Shown here in pieces: positions 6,847 through 15,112 of a stretch of 38,889 bases of DNA. The notes beneath the pieces are model-generated. The model did not search any database and was not told the origin of the DNA. It saw only the letters and a program-made list of their open reading frames with translations. The DNA is taken from positions 1 through 38,889 of the IMG/VR virus record IMGVR_UViG_3300032284_001223; one strand, given 5' to 3'. The translations under genes and the position numbers were made by a program. Every line of letters starts with the position of its first letter. Position 1 is the stretch's first letter. This DNA is from a virus.

Positions 6847-9800
6847 ATGGCACTAAATTCACCAGGCGTACAAGTAACCGTAGTAGACGAGAGTTTTTAC
6901 ACACCAGCGGCACCGGCTACTGTACCATTAATTATAGTAGCTTCTGGGCAAGATAAACAAAATGCATCCGGAACAGGAACAGCAAAAGGTACTTTAAAAA
7001 CCAATGCTGGACAAGTGTACTTAATCACAAGTCAAAGAGATTTAACAGATACATTCGGTACACCAGTGTTCTATACAGATGCATCGGGTAATCCAGTTAA
7101 CGGCGGCGAACTTAACGAATACGGTCTACAAGCGGCCTATAGTTTATTAGGAGTAAGTGCAAGTGCGTATGTTACTCGTGCAGATTTAAACTTAACTCAA
7201 CTTGTTCCTTCATCAAGTGAACCAGATGGTGCACCTGTTGACGGCACATATTGGTTAGATACTTCTAATACAACATGGGGTGTATTTGAATGGAACGCAA
7301 CAACACAGGCATTTGTTAATAAAGTTCCTACTGTTATCGACGATTCAAATTCTATCTCTGCAACAACAGACGGTTACACACCAAAACCAAGTTTTGGTTC
7401 AAACGGTTCTTACGCTGTAGTTGCTACAAAAAATAACGACACAGTTGTTTGGTATAAAAATACATTAGGTACATGGGTACCGGTTGGATCGGAAGCATCT
7501 ACAAGTACATTTACATTTGGTACATCATGGGATGTTAGTTTTCCAGCAGTGACCAGCACAGCAACAAACAGTCTAGTAAGCAATAACGGTCACGTTATTA
7601 CAATTAACGGTCAATCTATTACATTAAGTGGTACTACTGTTTCCGCACTAGCAACAAGTATTAACAACGTAATGCATACAAAAGGTGTTGGCGCAAAAGC
7701 TGTAGGTAACTACATTCAATTGTATGCCAGTGCGTATGCTAAATCTAACGGAACCAATGCCGACGGAAAAATTGCTGTCTCTGAAATCAGCACACAGTCG
7801 TCAATTTTAGAAGCAATCGGTATTCCTGCAGGAACTTATGAAAATCCTCAATTCTTCCAAGGTCCTCATACAGCTTACCCAGATTTTTCTATGGCACCAA
7901 GTGGTTCTGTTTATATGAAAACAACAAGCCCTAACTACGGTGCAAGTTGGTTTGTAAAATTATACAGCGCCACAACAGAACAATTTACTTTACAAAAAGC
8001 TCCAATTTATCAAGATCCACAGGCCGCATTGATCGCTATTGATCCAGTAGCCGCAGGATTGAATGTTCCTGTCGGTGGATTGTATATTGAAAACATGATG
8101 GATCAAGCAGAGTTTGTAATCTATCGTAGGAGTGCAACTGGTCCTACAAAAGTTACATCTGCTGTAAACACAAATACAGTAGGTTCAACATCTACAATTA
8201 CAATTTCAGAAGGTACATTAGTTGCAACTGCTCCGTATAGTAGTCCTGTATCAATTACAGTTCCGGCAGGTTCAACAATGGATCAAGTTATAGCGTTGAT
8301 TTCAAACGCAGGTTTAACTTATGTAACAGCCAGTGCGGCAACAACTGACGCAAACGGCGATGCTACATCATTAACTATCCAACACAGCAACGGCGGTGAA
8401 ATTGTATTAACAGGTAGCCTATTTGCTGGCTACTTAGGAATGACACCATGGTCGCGTAATGCGTCTGGTGTAGAAAGTGGAACACGAAATTTCTACTCAT
8501 CAATGACTTCCGGAGAATATGAAGTTAGTAACTGGAAACCATTAGTGGTACAATCTTTATCAATTGCTCCTGTTACAACACCAGCAGACGGTCAGTTATG
8601 GTATAGTTCAGTAGTTGACGAAGTTGATATTATGGTACATAACGGTTCACACTTCGTAGGTTACAGAACTGTATATCCAGGAACAGATCCAATGGGACCA
8701 ATTGTTGCTTCATTAGCACCAACTACACAACAAGACGGTGTTACTGCTCTTGCTAACGGTGATATCTGGATCAGCACAGCCGATATTGAAACATACGGTC
8801 ATGAAGTTTATGTGTACAATGGTAATACATTATCATGGGTCGCTCAAGACGTAACTGATCATACAACACCAAACGGTTGGATATTTGCAGATGCACGTTG
8901 GGCTACGAACGGATATACAGCGGCCGCGGCAGATATTTCAGATCTATTATTAAGCAATTATGTAGATCCAGATTCTCCAGATCCAGCACTATATCCAAAA
9001 GGAACACGTCTATGGAATACTCGTCGTTCAGGATTTAACGTTAAGAAATATGTTGCTAATTACATCAACATTTATTCTAACAGCGGTTTAAATCTTCGTT
9101 ATAATAACGAACACATGGACGGTAGCGCAGGTTCTACACCATATCTAACAGCACGTTGGGTAAGTGATAGTCCTAATAATGCAGACGGTTCTGGAACATT
9201 CGGTCGTCATGCACAGCGTTCAGTAGTTGTTAAAGCAATGAAAGCATTAATTGATACTAACTCAGCTATCCGCGATACAGATAGTTTGGTGTTCAACCTA
9301 ATTGCTTGCCCAGGATATCCTGAAGCAATTCAAAATTTAGTTGCTTTCAATACAGATCGAGGACAAACAGCGTTTGTTATTGGTGATACACCATTCCGTT
9401 TACCGAGCGACGGCACATCATTACATGCTTGGGGATTAAACAGCAACGGTGCTCTTGATAATAACGACATCGGTGCAGTTAGCTATGATGATTACATGGC
9501 TATGTTCTATCCAAGTGGTTATACAAACGATAACACAGGAAATTATATTGTTGTTCCACCAAGTCATATGATGTTACGTACTATTGCAAATAGCGATGCT
9601 AAGAGCTATCAGTGGTTTGCACCAGCAGGTTTACGTCGCGGTGTGGTCGACAACGCAACAGCAGTTGGTTATATCGATTCTGTAACCGGTGAGTTTACTC
9701 GTACAACATTACCACAAAGCATTCGTGATGTGTTAGCAGGTGTCAAAATTAACCCAATAGCAACTTTAACAGGTGCTGGAATTGTTAATTTTGGTCAATA

Positions 9801-10164
9801 CACTCGTGCTAATGCGGCAAGTTCAATGGATAGAATTAACGTTGCACGTTTAGTTGCTTACATTCGTAGACAACTATCGTTAATTGTTAAACCATATTTG
9901 TTTGAACCTAACGATGCACTAACACGCGGCGAAGTTAAAAACGCAATCGAAAGCTTCTTCTTAGAGCTAGTTGCACAACGTGGTGTAAACGACTTTATTG
10001 TTGTTTGCGACACAAGCAATAATACTCCAACAAGAATCGATAGAAGCGAATTGTGGATTGATATCGCTATGGAACCAGTTAAGGCAGTTGAATTCATTTA
10101 TATCCCAGTTCGCTTGCTTAACACAGGGGCTATTGCCGCAGGCAACTTAGGTAGCAACGGGTAA
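6847..10164 (+). CDS. 18: Tail sheath protein (T4 gp18-like), greatly enlarged
   Basis: This is the contractile sheath subunit. The N-terminus (SPGVQVTVVDES, then TVPLIIVASGQ and QAAYSLLGVSASAYVTRAD) and the C-terminal third (from about 780: RSVVVKAMKALIDT, VVPPSHMMLRTIAN, WFAPAGLRRG, INPIATLTGAGIVNFGQYT, DRINVARLVAYIRRQL, ELWIDIAMEPVKAVEFI) follow gp18. At 1105 aa it is much longer than T4 gp18 (659). The extra material, roughly residues 125-690, contains several copies of a G-x-x-W/Y unit ending in a Tyr/His-rich strand (near 132, 352, 581 and 638) and two flagellin-like strand pairs. This is likely a set of surface domains projecting from the sheath. A conventional Shine-Dalgarno and late promoter precede it. 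Confidence 0.93.
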   Translation: MALNSPGVQVTVVDESFYTPAAPATVPLIIVASGQDKQNASGTGTAKGTLKTNAGQVYLITSQRDLTDTFGTPVFYTDASGNPVNGGELNEYGLQAAYSLLGVSASAYVTRADLNLTQLVPSSSEPDGAPVDGTYWLDTSNTTWGVFEWNATTQAFVNKVPTVIDDSNSISATTDGYTPKPSFGSNGSYAVVATKNNDTVVWYKNTLGTWVPVGSEASTSTFTFGTSWDVSFPAVTSTATNSLVSNNGHVITINGQSITLSGTTVSALATSINNVMHTKGVGAKAVGNYIQLYASAYAKSNGTNADGKIAVSEISTQSSILEAIGIPAGTYENPQFFQGPHTAYPDFSMAPSGSVYMKTTSPNYGASWFVKLYSATTEQFTLQKAPIYQDPQAALIAIDPVAAGLNVPVGGLYIENMMDQAEFVIYRRSATGPTKVTSAVNTNTVGSTSTITISEGTLVATAPYSSPVSITVPAGSTMDQVIALISNAGLTYVTASAATTDANGDATSLTIQHSNGGEIVLTGSLFAGYLGMTPWSRNASGVESGTRNFYSSMTSGEYEVSNWKPLVVQSLSIAPVTTPADGQLWYSSVVDEVDIMVHNGSHFVGYRTVYPGTDPMGPIVASLAPTTQQDGVTALANGDIWISTADIETYGHEVYVYNGNTLSWVAQDVTDHTTPNGWIFADARWATNGYTAAAADISDLLLSNYVDPDSPDPALYPKGTRLWNTRRSGFNVKKYVANYINIYSNSGLNLRYNNEHMDGSAGSTPYLTARWVSDSPNNADGSGTFGRHAQRSVVVKAMKALIDTNSAIRDTDSLVFNLIACPGYPEAIQNLVAFNTDRGQTAFVIGDTPFRLPSDGTSLHAWGLNSNGALDNNDIGAVSYDDYMAMFYPSGYTNDNTGNYIVVPPSHMMLRTIANSDAKSYQWFAPAGLRRGVVDNATAVGYIDSVTGEFTRTTLPQSIRDVLAGVKINPIATLTGAGIVNFGQYTRANAASSMDRINVARLVAYIRRQLSLIVKPYLFEPNDALTRGEVKNAIESFFLELVAQRGVNDFIVVCDTSNNTPTRIDRSELWIDIAMEPVKAVEFIYIPVRLLNTGAIAAGNLGSNG

Positions 10165-10179
10165 TAGGTAAAAAATATG

Positions 10180-10186
10180 TTAAATA
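10180..10186 (+). promoter_or_regulatory. Late promoter TTAAATA for the tail tube gene
   Basis: TTAAATA lies 20 nt before the gp19 ATG. The short leader carries AAGGAG, a strong ribosome binding site fitting an abundant protein. Confidence 0.6.
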
Positions 10187-10206
10187 AAGAACAAGGAGCA
10201 ATTTAA

Positions 10207-10863
10207 ATGGCTATAACCTTAACAAGTTTAAAAAATCTATCAGTTCCAAATGCAAGTGGCAATGCCAACTTGCTAATGCCAAAACTGAAATACAGATTTA
10301 GAGTAATTCTAGAAAATTTCGGCAACGTAGTTGGAGCAAGTACTGATCTTACTAAACAGGTTGTAACTGCCGCTCGTCCACAAGTACAATTTGAAAATCA
10401 AGTTATCCATGTGTACAACAGCCAAGTTAACTATGCCGGTAAACACACATGGCAACCAATGAATTTGGTTGTTCGCGATGCAGTTGATAACAGCGTTTCA
10501 CGTTTAGTAAATGCACAGTTACAAAAACAAGTAGACTTCTTTGAACAGGCCAGTGCGGCTTCTGGTGGAGACTATAAGTTTGTTACTGTTATTCAAGTAC
10601 TTGATGGTGGTAACGGTGATACTGATACTCCAAACATTTTAGAGCAGTGGGAATGCTTAGGATGCTACTTACAAACTGTCAACTTTAACGAAATGACATA
10701 CGCAGAAAGTGCTCCGATGGAAATTGCATTAACTATTCAATTCGATAACGCACTATGCGTAGACGGAAAGAATGCGGCAATTGGTGCAGGTGCAGGTGCG
10801 GCACTTGGTCAATCTGTTGGTACACTAGCATCAGCATTGGCTACTGGTCAAATCAGCATTTAA
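10207..10863 (+). CDS. 19: Tail tube protein (T4 gp19-like)
   Basis: This is the major tail tube subunit, which polymerises inside the sheath. The 218-aa product has the gp19 family layout: PKLKYRFRVILENFG near 25-39, LTKQVVTAARPQVQFENQVIHVYNS near 47-73, KHTWQPMNLVVRDAVDN, and ILEQWECLGCYLQTVNFNEMTYAESAPMEIALTIQFDNA near 143-180. A small Gly/Ala-rich tail follows. It sits directly after the sheath gene, has its own late promoter and strong AAGGAG site, and is followed by a rho-independent terminator. Confidence 0.92.
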   Translation: MAITLTSLKNLSVPNASGNANLLMPKLKYRFRVILENFGNVVGASTDLTKQVVTAARPQVQFENQVIHVYNSQVNYAGKHTWQPMNLVVRDAVDNSVSRLVNAQLQKQVDFFEQASAASGGDYKFVTVIQVLDGGNGDTDTPNILEQWECLGCYLQTVNFNEMTYAESAPMEIALTIQFDNALCVDGKNAAIGAGAGAALGQSVGTLASALATGQISI

Positions 10864-10883
10864 TTCTAATAATTAAATCTAAG

Positions 10884-10910
10884 AAAGCCGGAAATTTATC
10901 CGGCTTTTTT
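10884..10910 (+). terminator. Rho-independent terminator after gene 19
   Basis: A 9-bp stem (AAAGCCGGA at 10884-10892 with TCCGGCTTT at 10899-10907), a 6-nt loop and a run of T to 10910. It separates the tube gene from the next late promoter. Confidence 0.85.
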
Positions 10911-10915
10911 AACGG

Positions 10916-10922
10916 CTAAATA
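10916..10922 (+). promoter_or_regulatory. Late promoter CTAAATA, 5 nt from ATG
   Basis: CTAAATA, then TTATT, then the ATG at 10928. It directly follows the gene 19 terminator, and no Shine-Dalgarno fits between, so the message is predicted to be leaderless. Confidence 0.7.
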
Positions 10923-10927
10923 TTATT

Positions 10928-12622
10928 ATGGCCAATTTCTTCAACTCATTTTTACAAGGCGCTCTCGGTGCAGGTAATCAATTTAAAGATTTCCAGCATG
11001 CTACTCGCCTATATGTCGACAACAGGTATGCCCTTGCTCCTAAAGAAGGATTTTTATACTATGTCAAATTTAGCATTAATCAAGCGGCAATTCCTAATAA
11101 TCAATGGGCGCAGACAAGTCAAAGAGAAATAGGTATGTTAGTTAAAGGATGTGACCTTCCTAAGTTTACTATAGGCCACGAGGTATTGAATCAATATAAT
11201 AGAAAAACTTATATACAAAATAAAATTACCTACTCAACTGTTAGTTTTACATTTCACGACGACCACTCAAATACTACTCATAATTTATGGAAAAGTTATT
11301 ATGCATATTATTATGCTGACGGAAAAACAGGTGCAACAAACTCTACCCAACGAACATCAGGAGGTCCGGGTCCTTCAGCGAACCAATTTACAGTACCTCC
11401 TGCATTTGGAGATACAAAATATCAAAATGGTTCTAACCCTTTCCAAACAACCAGTTACGGATTAAACAATGGTCAGAATAAACCATACTTTAACTATATC
11501 ATTGTCTATCAGTTGAATAGAAAACAATATACTTCATATTTGTTAGTAAATCCTATAATTACAGAGTGGGCACACGACAAATTAGAACAATCATCAAATG
11601 CTAAAATGTTAGAAAATAGAATGACTATAGGATACGAAGCTGTCCTATACAGTGAAGGTAAAGTTACACAAGGGTCTCCAGCGGGTGAATTTTCCACAGT
11701 ACATTACGATTTAAGCCCAAGCCCATTAAGTGTATTAGGCGGAGGTAGTGCTAGCCTTTTTGGTCCTGGTGGAACTATAGACGGTATTAATGAAGTCTTC
11801 GGCGATTTACAGCAATATCAATCCGGTAACGGTAGTCCTTCTGATTTATTTAAAGCGGCAATTGGTAGCGCAAATATTTTAAGAAACGCAGGTAATATAA
11901 CAGGTGCAGGCGCGGCCAGCGAAGGTCTAGCATTATTAACAGGTGGAATTGCAAGTTTAGGAGGATCTAGAGGTAATCTTCCTACTAGTGTATCCGCTGG
12001 TGCAGGATCAGTAGCAGGTTTTGCAGTAAATTTATTCAAAGGAAAAAGCACATCGGCTCCAGCTGATGCATCTCAAGCACAAGTTACTGACCAACAACAG
12101 AGTCAGGTAGCTCAAGGAGATTTACCGGGACCATCTACAGCGGCAGCTCCTAGCGGTCCTACATTACCTTCGCCATTGCCCACGGATGCTGATAGTTTAA
12201 ATACAGTATTAGCAGATCAACAGGCCGCAGAATCTAGTTTATTAGATCAAATTACAAAAAACACAGATTTAAAGGCCAAGTACGATTCAATAATTGCAAC
12301 GGCAAAAGCATCAGGTAATCCCCTTGCCTTAAATGCAGTATACGCAAAAATGGCCGCTCAAAATTATACAGATCCTGTAAAACTCACAGCTTCACTAACA
12401 CAAGTACAAAATAATATTTCACAGGTACAGTCAGCACTACAAACAGCACAAGCCACTGAAACTCCGCCAGACACGCTAAGTGCTGATCAAAAGGTAGCAG
12501 GAACAGCACCAGAATCAAATCTCGATTCATCTGAAAATACTGATTATAATATTAATACTAACGATATAAAAATAGCCGATAATAACGATTCAACACCCAA
12601 AGAGGATTATCAATCAGCATGA
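10928..12622 (+). CDS. Tube-like virion protein with long disordered C-terminus (baseplate/tube initiator candidate)
   Basis: The 564-aa product has an N-terminal domain (about 1-245) built like tail-tube proteins: RYALAPKEGFLYYVKFSINQ, a strand with REIGMLVKGCDLPKFTIGHEVLNQYNRK, VSFTFHDDHSNTTHNLWKSYYAYY, and MTIGYEAVLYSEGKV. I infer a tail-tube fold, possibly the counterpart of the T4 tube initiator gp54 or a baseplate hub protein; the exact role is uncertain. The rest is Gly/Ala/Ser/Gln-rich and probably disordered, with a short helical patch near 410-500. The stop overlaps the next ATG by 4 nt (ATGA). Confidence 0.7.
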   Translation: MANFFNSFLQGALGAGNQFKDFQHATRLYVDNRYALAPKEGFLYYVKFSINQAAIPNNQWAQTSQREIGMLVKGCDLPKFTIGHEVLNQYNRKTYIQNKITYSTVSFTFHDDHSNTTHNLWKSYYAYYYADGKTGATNSTQRTSGGPGPSANQFTVPPAFGDTKYQNGSNPFQTTSYGLNNGQNKPYFNYIIVYQLNRKQYTSYLLVNPIITEWAHDKLEQSSNAKMLENRMTIGYEAVLYSEGKVTQGSPAGEFSTVHYDLSPSPLSVLGGGSASLFGPGGTIDGINEVFGDLQQYQSGNGSPSDLFKAAIGSANILRNAGNITGAGAASEGLALLTGGIASLGGSRGNLPTSVSAGAGSVAGFAVNLFKGKSTSAPADASQAQVTDQQQSQVAQGDLPGPSTAAAPSGPTLPSPLPTDADSLNTVLADQQAAESSLLDQITKNTDLKAKYDSIIATAKASGNPLALNAVYAKMAAQNYTDPVKLTASLTQVQNNISQVQSALQTAQATETPPDTLSADQKVAGTAPESNLDSSENTDYNINTNDIKIADNNDSTPKEDYQSA

Positions 12623-12987
12623 CAATAGCATACACAAATTTACCTACTAATAATAAATCCAATGCAACAGTTCAGGTATTTGATAGATACTATTCTAAAC
12701 CTATTGAATTGAATTCAACAGCCTTAACAGCTATGACAGGATATTTAGAAAAAAAGGGTTTTGGATCCGAAGCGGCTGAATTAATTTCTATTGCTGTTCT
12801 AAAACAAGCTAAAGCTGACGGATATAGTCCTTTTACTGTATTTGATACTATCAAAGGTTTAGACGGCCCTCAATTAACTACATTTATAGGACAAATCTTA
12901 AACTGGAATAGATTAAGTACCAGTACATTAGGAACCATACAAAAAATAACATCAGTTGATGATATACAAAGAAACATATTACCTTAA
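12619..12987 (+). CDS. Conserved phage protein, 122 aa, unknown function
   Basis: I cannot name a function. The pattern VQVFDRYYSKPIELNSTALTAMTG..LEKKGFGSEAAELIS followed by QAKADGYSPFTVFDTIKGLD and LNWNRLSTSTLGT is all-alpha and resembles a small late protein of marine T4-like phages. It overlaps the preceding tube-like gene by 4 nt (ATGA) and the gp4-like gene by 1 nt, so the three are probably translated as a unit. A virion or assembly role is inferred from position. Confidence 0.7.
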   Translation: MTIAYTNLPTNNKSNATVQVFDRYYSKPIELNSTALTAMTGYLEKKGFGSEAAELISIAVLKQAKADGYSPFTVFDTIKGLDGPQLTTFIGQILNWNRLSTSTLGTIQKITSVDDIQRNILP

Positions 12988-13427
12988 TGAGAAATACCGC
13001 TCGTGGAAAATTTGCGCCTAAGAACCCTGAAAAATATGTAGGCATAGGAAACCCGACTTATCGATCTAGTTGGGAATTAACTTTTATGATGTTTTGTGAT
13101 AATAATCCTAGTGTACAGGAATGGGCAAGCGAAAGTGTAAAAATTCCTTACCAAGATCCGCTAACAGGAAAAAATACAGTTTATGTTCCTGATTTTTTAA
13201 TAACGTATGTTGATAAAAACATGAAAAAACATGCAGAACTTATCGAAGTTAAACCTAATAAACAAATGACGTTAGAAGCTGTGGGTAAAAATCCCTACAA
13301 TCAAGCAGAATATGTAAGAAACATGGCCAAATGGGAAGCCGCAAGTGCATGGGCAAAAAGATTTGGGGTAAAATTTAGAGTAATCAATGAGCATGATATT
13401 TTTTATCAAGGTAGTAAAAAACGATAA
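12987..13427 (+). CDS. 4: Head completion protein (T4 gp4-like nuclease fold)
   Basis: T4 gp4 is needed to finish DNA-filled heads. The 146-aa product matches it in length (150 aa in T4) and pattern: GKFAPKNPEKYVG, YRSSWELTFMMFCDNNPSVQEWASESVKIPY, VPDFLITYVDKNMKKHAELIEVKP, and AKRFGVKFRVINEHDIF. The spaced acidic residues (Glu of SSWE, Asp of PDFL, Glu-x-Lys of IEVKP) are those of a restriction-endonuclease-like fold, as in TnsA-type nucleases; the enzymatic role is inferred. ATG overlaps the previous stop (TAATG). Confidence 0.82.
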   Translation: MRNTARGKFAPKNPEKYVGIGNPTYRSSWELTFMMFCDNNPSVQEWASESVKIPYQDPLTGKNTVYVPDFLITYVDKNMKKHAELIEVKPNKQMTLEAVGKNPYNQAEYVRNMAKWEAASAWAKRFGVKFRVINEHDIFYQGSKKR

Positions 13428-13435
13428 GTATCTAA

Positions 13436-14608
13436 ATGGAAATAGCAATTATAGGTAGAGGAACGGCAGGGGCTCAAGCCGCTCTTTATTTTTTAAAAAA
13501 TACAGATTGGAACATAGACTGGTATTACGATTCTAAAACTCCTACACAAGCGGTAGGAGAAGGAAGTCAAACTGATTTTCCCGGTGTACTTAATAATTTA
13601 GGTTTTAATTTTCAAGATCTAAAATATATAGACGGCACGTTAAAGGGCGGGATTAAAAAAGCAAATTGGGGAATGGGATCAGAAGATTTCATGCATCCCT
13701 TTTATCCAGGAACACATGGATATCATTTTAACGCTGTTAAACTTCAAGAGTATATTTTTAATATTTTAAAAAATCAAAAAAGAATAAGGATAATCGATTC
13801 TAATCTAATAAAGCATGAGGATGCTCATACCGATTTTGTATTTGATTGTTCAGGAGTTCCAAAACCGGAATTATTAAAAAGAGAGTTTATACAATTAGAA
13901 ACTATACCTGTCAATTCAGTATATGTTACTCAATGTCCCTGGGAATATTCCCAATTCCAACACACTATCACAGATGCTCAAGCACACGGATGGGTATTTG
14001 GAATACCACTGACTAATAGATGTTCTATCGGATATATGTATAATAATGAGACAAGCACATTAGAAGAGGTAAAACAAGATGTATTGGAAGTTTTCAATCG
14101 ATACAGCTTAACCCCCGGCAATGTTACCAATAATTTTTCTTTCAACAGTTATTATAGGAAAATAAATTTCTTTGACAATGTTGCTTTTAACGGAAATGCC
14201 AGTTTCTTTTTAGAGCCATTAGAGGCTACATCTATCACATGTATTAACATGATACAAACAATGGCACTAAATGTGTGGACCAAAAAAATGTCAATGGAAG
14301 AAGCCAATTTCCAATACACTAGATTAATTAAAGGTGTGGAAAATATGGCTATGTTACATTATTTTAGGAATAAAAAATATCAAACTAAATTTTGGAAAAA
14401 AGCTACTGTTCAAAGTCGTGCTCATTTAGAGACAGCCGTGAAAGAAATCGAATTTGGTAAAATTGTTAGAGAATCTATTGATCCTTTATATCATTCAAAA
14501 CAGCATAACCCAATTCTCGGAGGATATGGAACATGGAGTTTAGATTCATATCAATGGAATATAACACAACTAGGAATTAAAGAAGAATTAAAAAATCTTC
14601 TTAAATAA
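13436..14608 (+). CDS. Flavin-dependent (tryptophan-type) halogenase
   Basis: These enzymes use FADH2, oxygen and halide to halogenate a substrate. The 390-aa product has the FAD-binding start MEIAIIGRGTAGAQAA (family GxGxxG), VGEGSQTDF, then TLKGGIKKANWG (69-79), which aligns with the segment holding catalytic Lys79 of PrnA. GWVFGIP at 185-191 stands for the WxWxIP motif (second Trp is Phe), and FFLEPLEATSI at 257-267 matches the EPLESTGI motif, with Glu263 at the PrnA Glu346 position. It is shorter than bacterial enzymes (about 520-540 aa). A cyanophage relative, VirX1, has been shown to halogenate with a preference for iodide. It lies between head-completion and terminase genes and is probably expressed late. 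Confidence 0.85.
   Translation: MEIAIIGRGTAGAQAALYFLKNTDWNIDWYYDSKTPTQAVGEGSQTDFPGVLNNLGFNFQDLKYIDGTLKGGIKKANWGMGSEDFMHPFYPGTHGYHFNAVKLQEYIFNILKNQKRIRIIDSNLIKHEDAHTDFVFDCSGVPKPELLKREFIQLETIPVNSVYVTQCPWEYSQFQHTITDAQAHGWVFGIPLTNRCSIGYMYNNETSTLEEVKQDVLEVFNRYSLTPGNVTNNFSFNSYYRKINFFDNVAFNGNASFFLEPLEATSITCINMIQTMALNVWTKKMSMEEANFQYTRLIKGVENMAMLHYFRNKKYQTKFWKKATVQSRAHLETAVKEIEFGKIVRESIDPLYHSKQHNPILGGYGTWSLDSYQWNITQLGIKEELKNLLK
14601..14607 (+). promoter_or_regulatory. Late promoter TTAAATA for gene 16, 5 nt from ATG
   Basis: TTAAATA overlaps the last codons and stop of the halogenase gene; ACAAT follows, then the small terminase ATG at 14613. Same 5-nt geometry as at genes 13 and 17. Confidence 0.6.
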
Positions 14609-14612
14609 CAAT

Positions 14613-15095
14613 ATGACTAAAAAACTTGAAGAATTATTTAATTTACCAGAACAGACTAAGGAAGAATTTATTGATCCTGCGTCTGCACCTACAACTCCAC
14701 CTACGCTTTCTTTACAAGAAAAGTTAGATGAATTTGATAAGATTTCTGCCGCCTTACCTAAAGTAAAAGGGTTAGGTGATGTTAGTGATGCAGAACTTGA
14801 GGCGTTAGCAACTAAGGCCGAACAAGCATATGAAGATATCATGGATTTAGGAATGAACGTAGAAGCAAGATATAGTGCTCGCATGTTTGAAGTTGCGGGC
14901 AATATGCTAAACGCGGCTATTACAGCTAAATCTGCAAAAATAGATAAAAAATTAAAGATGGTTGAACTTCAAATTAAAAAATACGCCATAGATAAAAAGA
15001 ATGGAGATTCAGATCAAAATGCAATAGAAGCAGAAGGTTACATTGTTGCTGATCGTAACAGTATCTTGGAAAAACTTAAAAATCTGAATAAATAA
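14613..15095 (+). CDS. 16: Terminase small subunit (T4 gp16-like)
   Basis: gp16 recognises DNA and stimulates the packaging ATPase gp17. The 160-aa product matches T4 gp16 in length (164 aa) and has its central helical hairpin: AELEALATKAEQAYEDIMDLGMN at about 60-82, then ARMFEVAGNMLNAAITAKSAKIDKKLKMVELQIKK at about 89-124. The N-terminus is acidic and Pro-rich, the C-terminus helical. It begins 5 nt after a late promoter motif and lacks a Shine-Dalgarno. The large subunit is about 1.8 kb downstream, separated by two probable internal-head genes. Confidence 0.8.
   Translation: MTKKLEELFNLPEQTKEEFIDPASAPTTPPTLSLQEKLDEFDKISAALPKVKGLGDVSDAELEALATKAEQAYEDIMDLGMNVEARYSARMFEVAGNMLNAAITAKSAKIDKKLKMVELQIKKYAIDKKNGDSDQNAIEAEGYIVADRNSILEKLKNLNK
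15088..15094 (+). promoter_or_regulatory. Putative late promoter ATAAATA
   Basis: ATAAATA at the very end of gene 16, 18 nt before the ATG at 15113. The leader would be about 13 nt with only a weak ribosome binding site (AGGAC). Confidence 0.45.
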
Positions 15096-15112
15096 AGCAT
15101 AGGACAACCGCT

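Noticed and set aside
9858-12051. Minus-strand ORFs opposite the sheath and tube-like genes
   Set aside because: Shadow frames of confidently identified structural genes.
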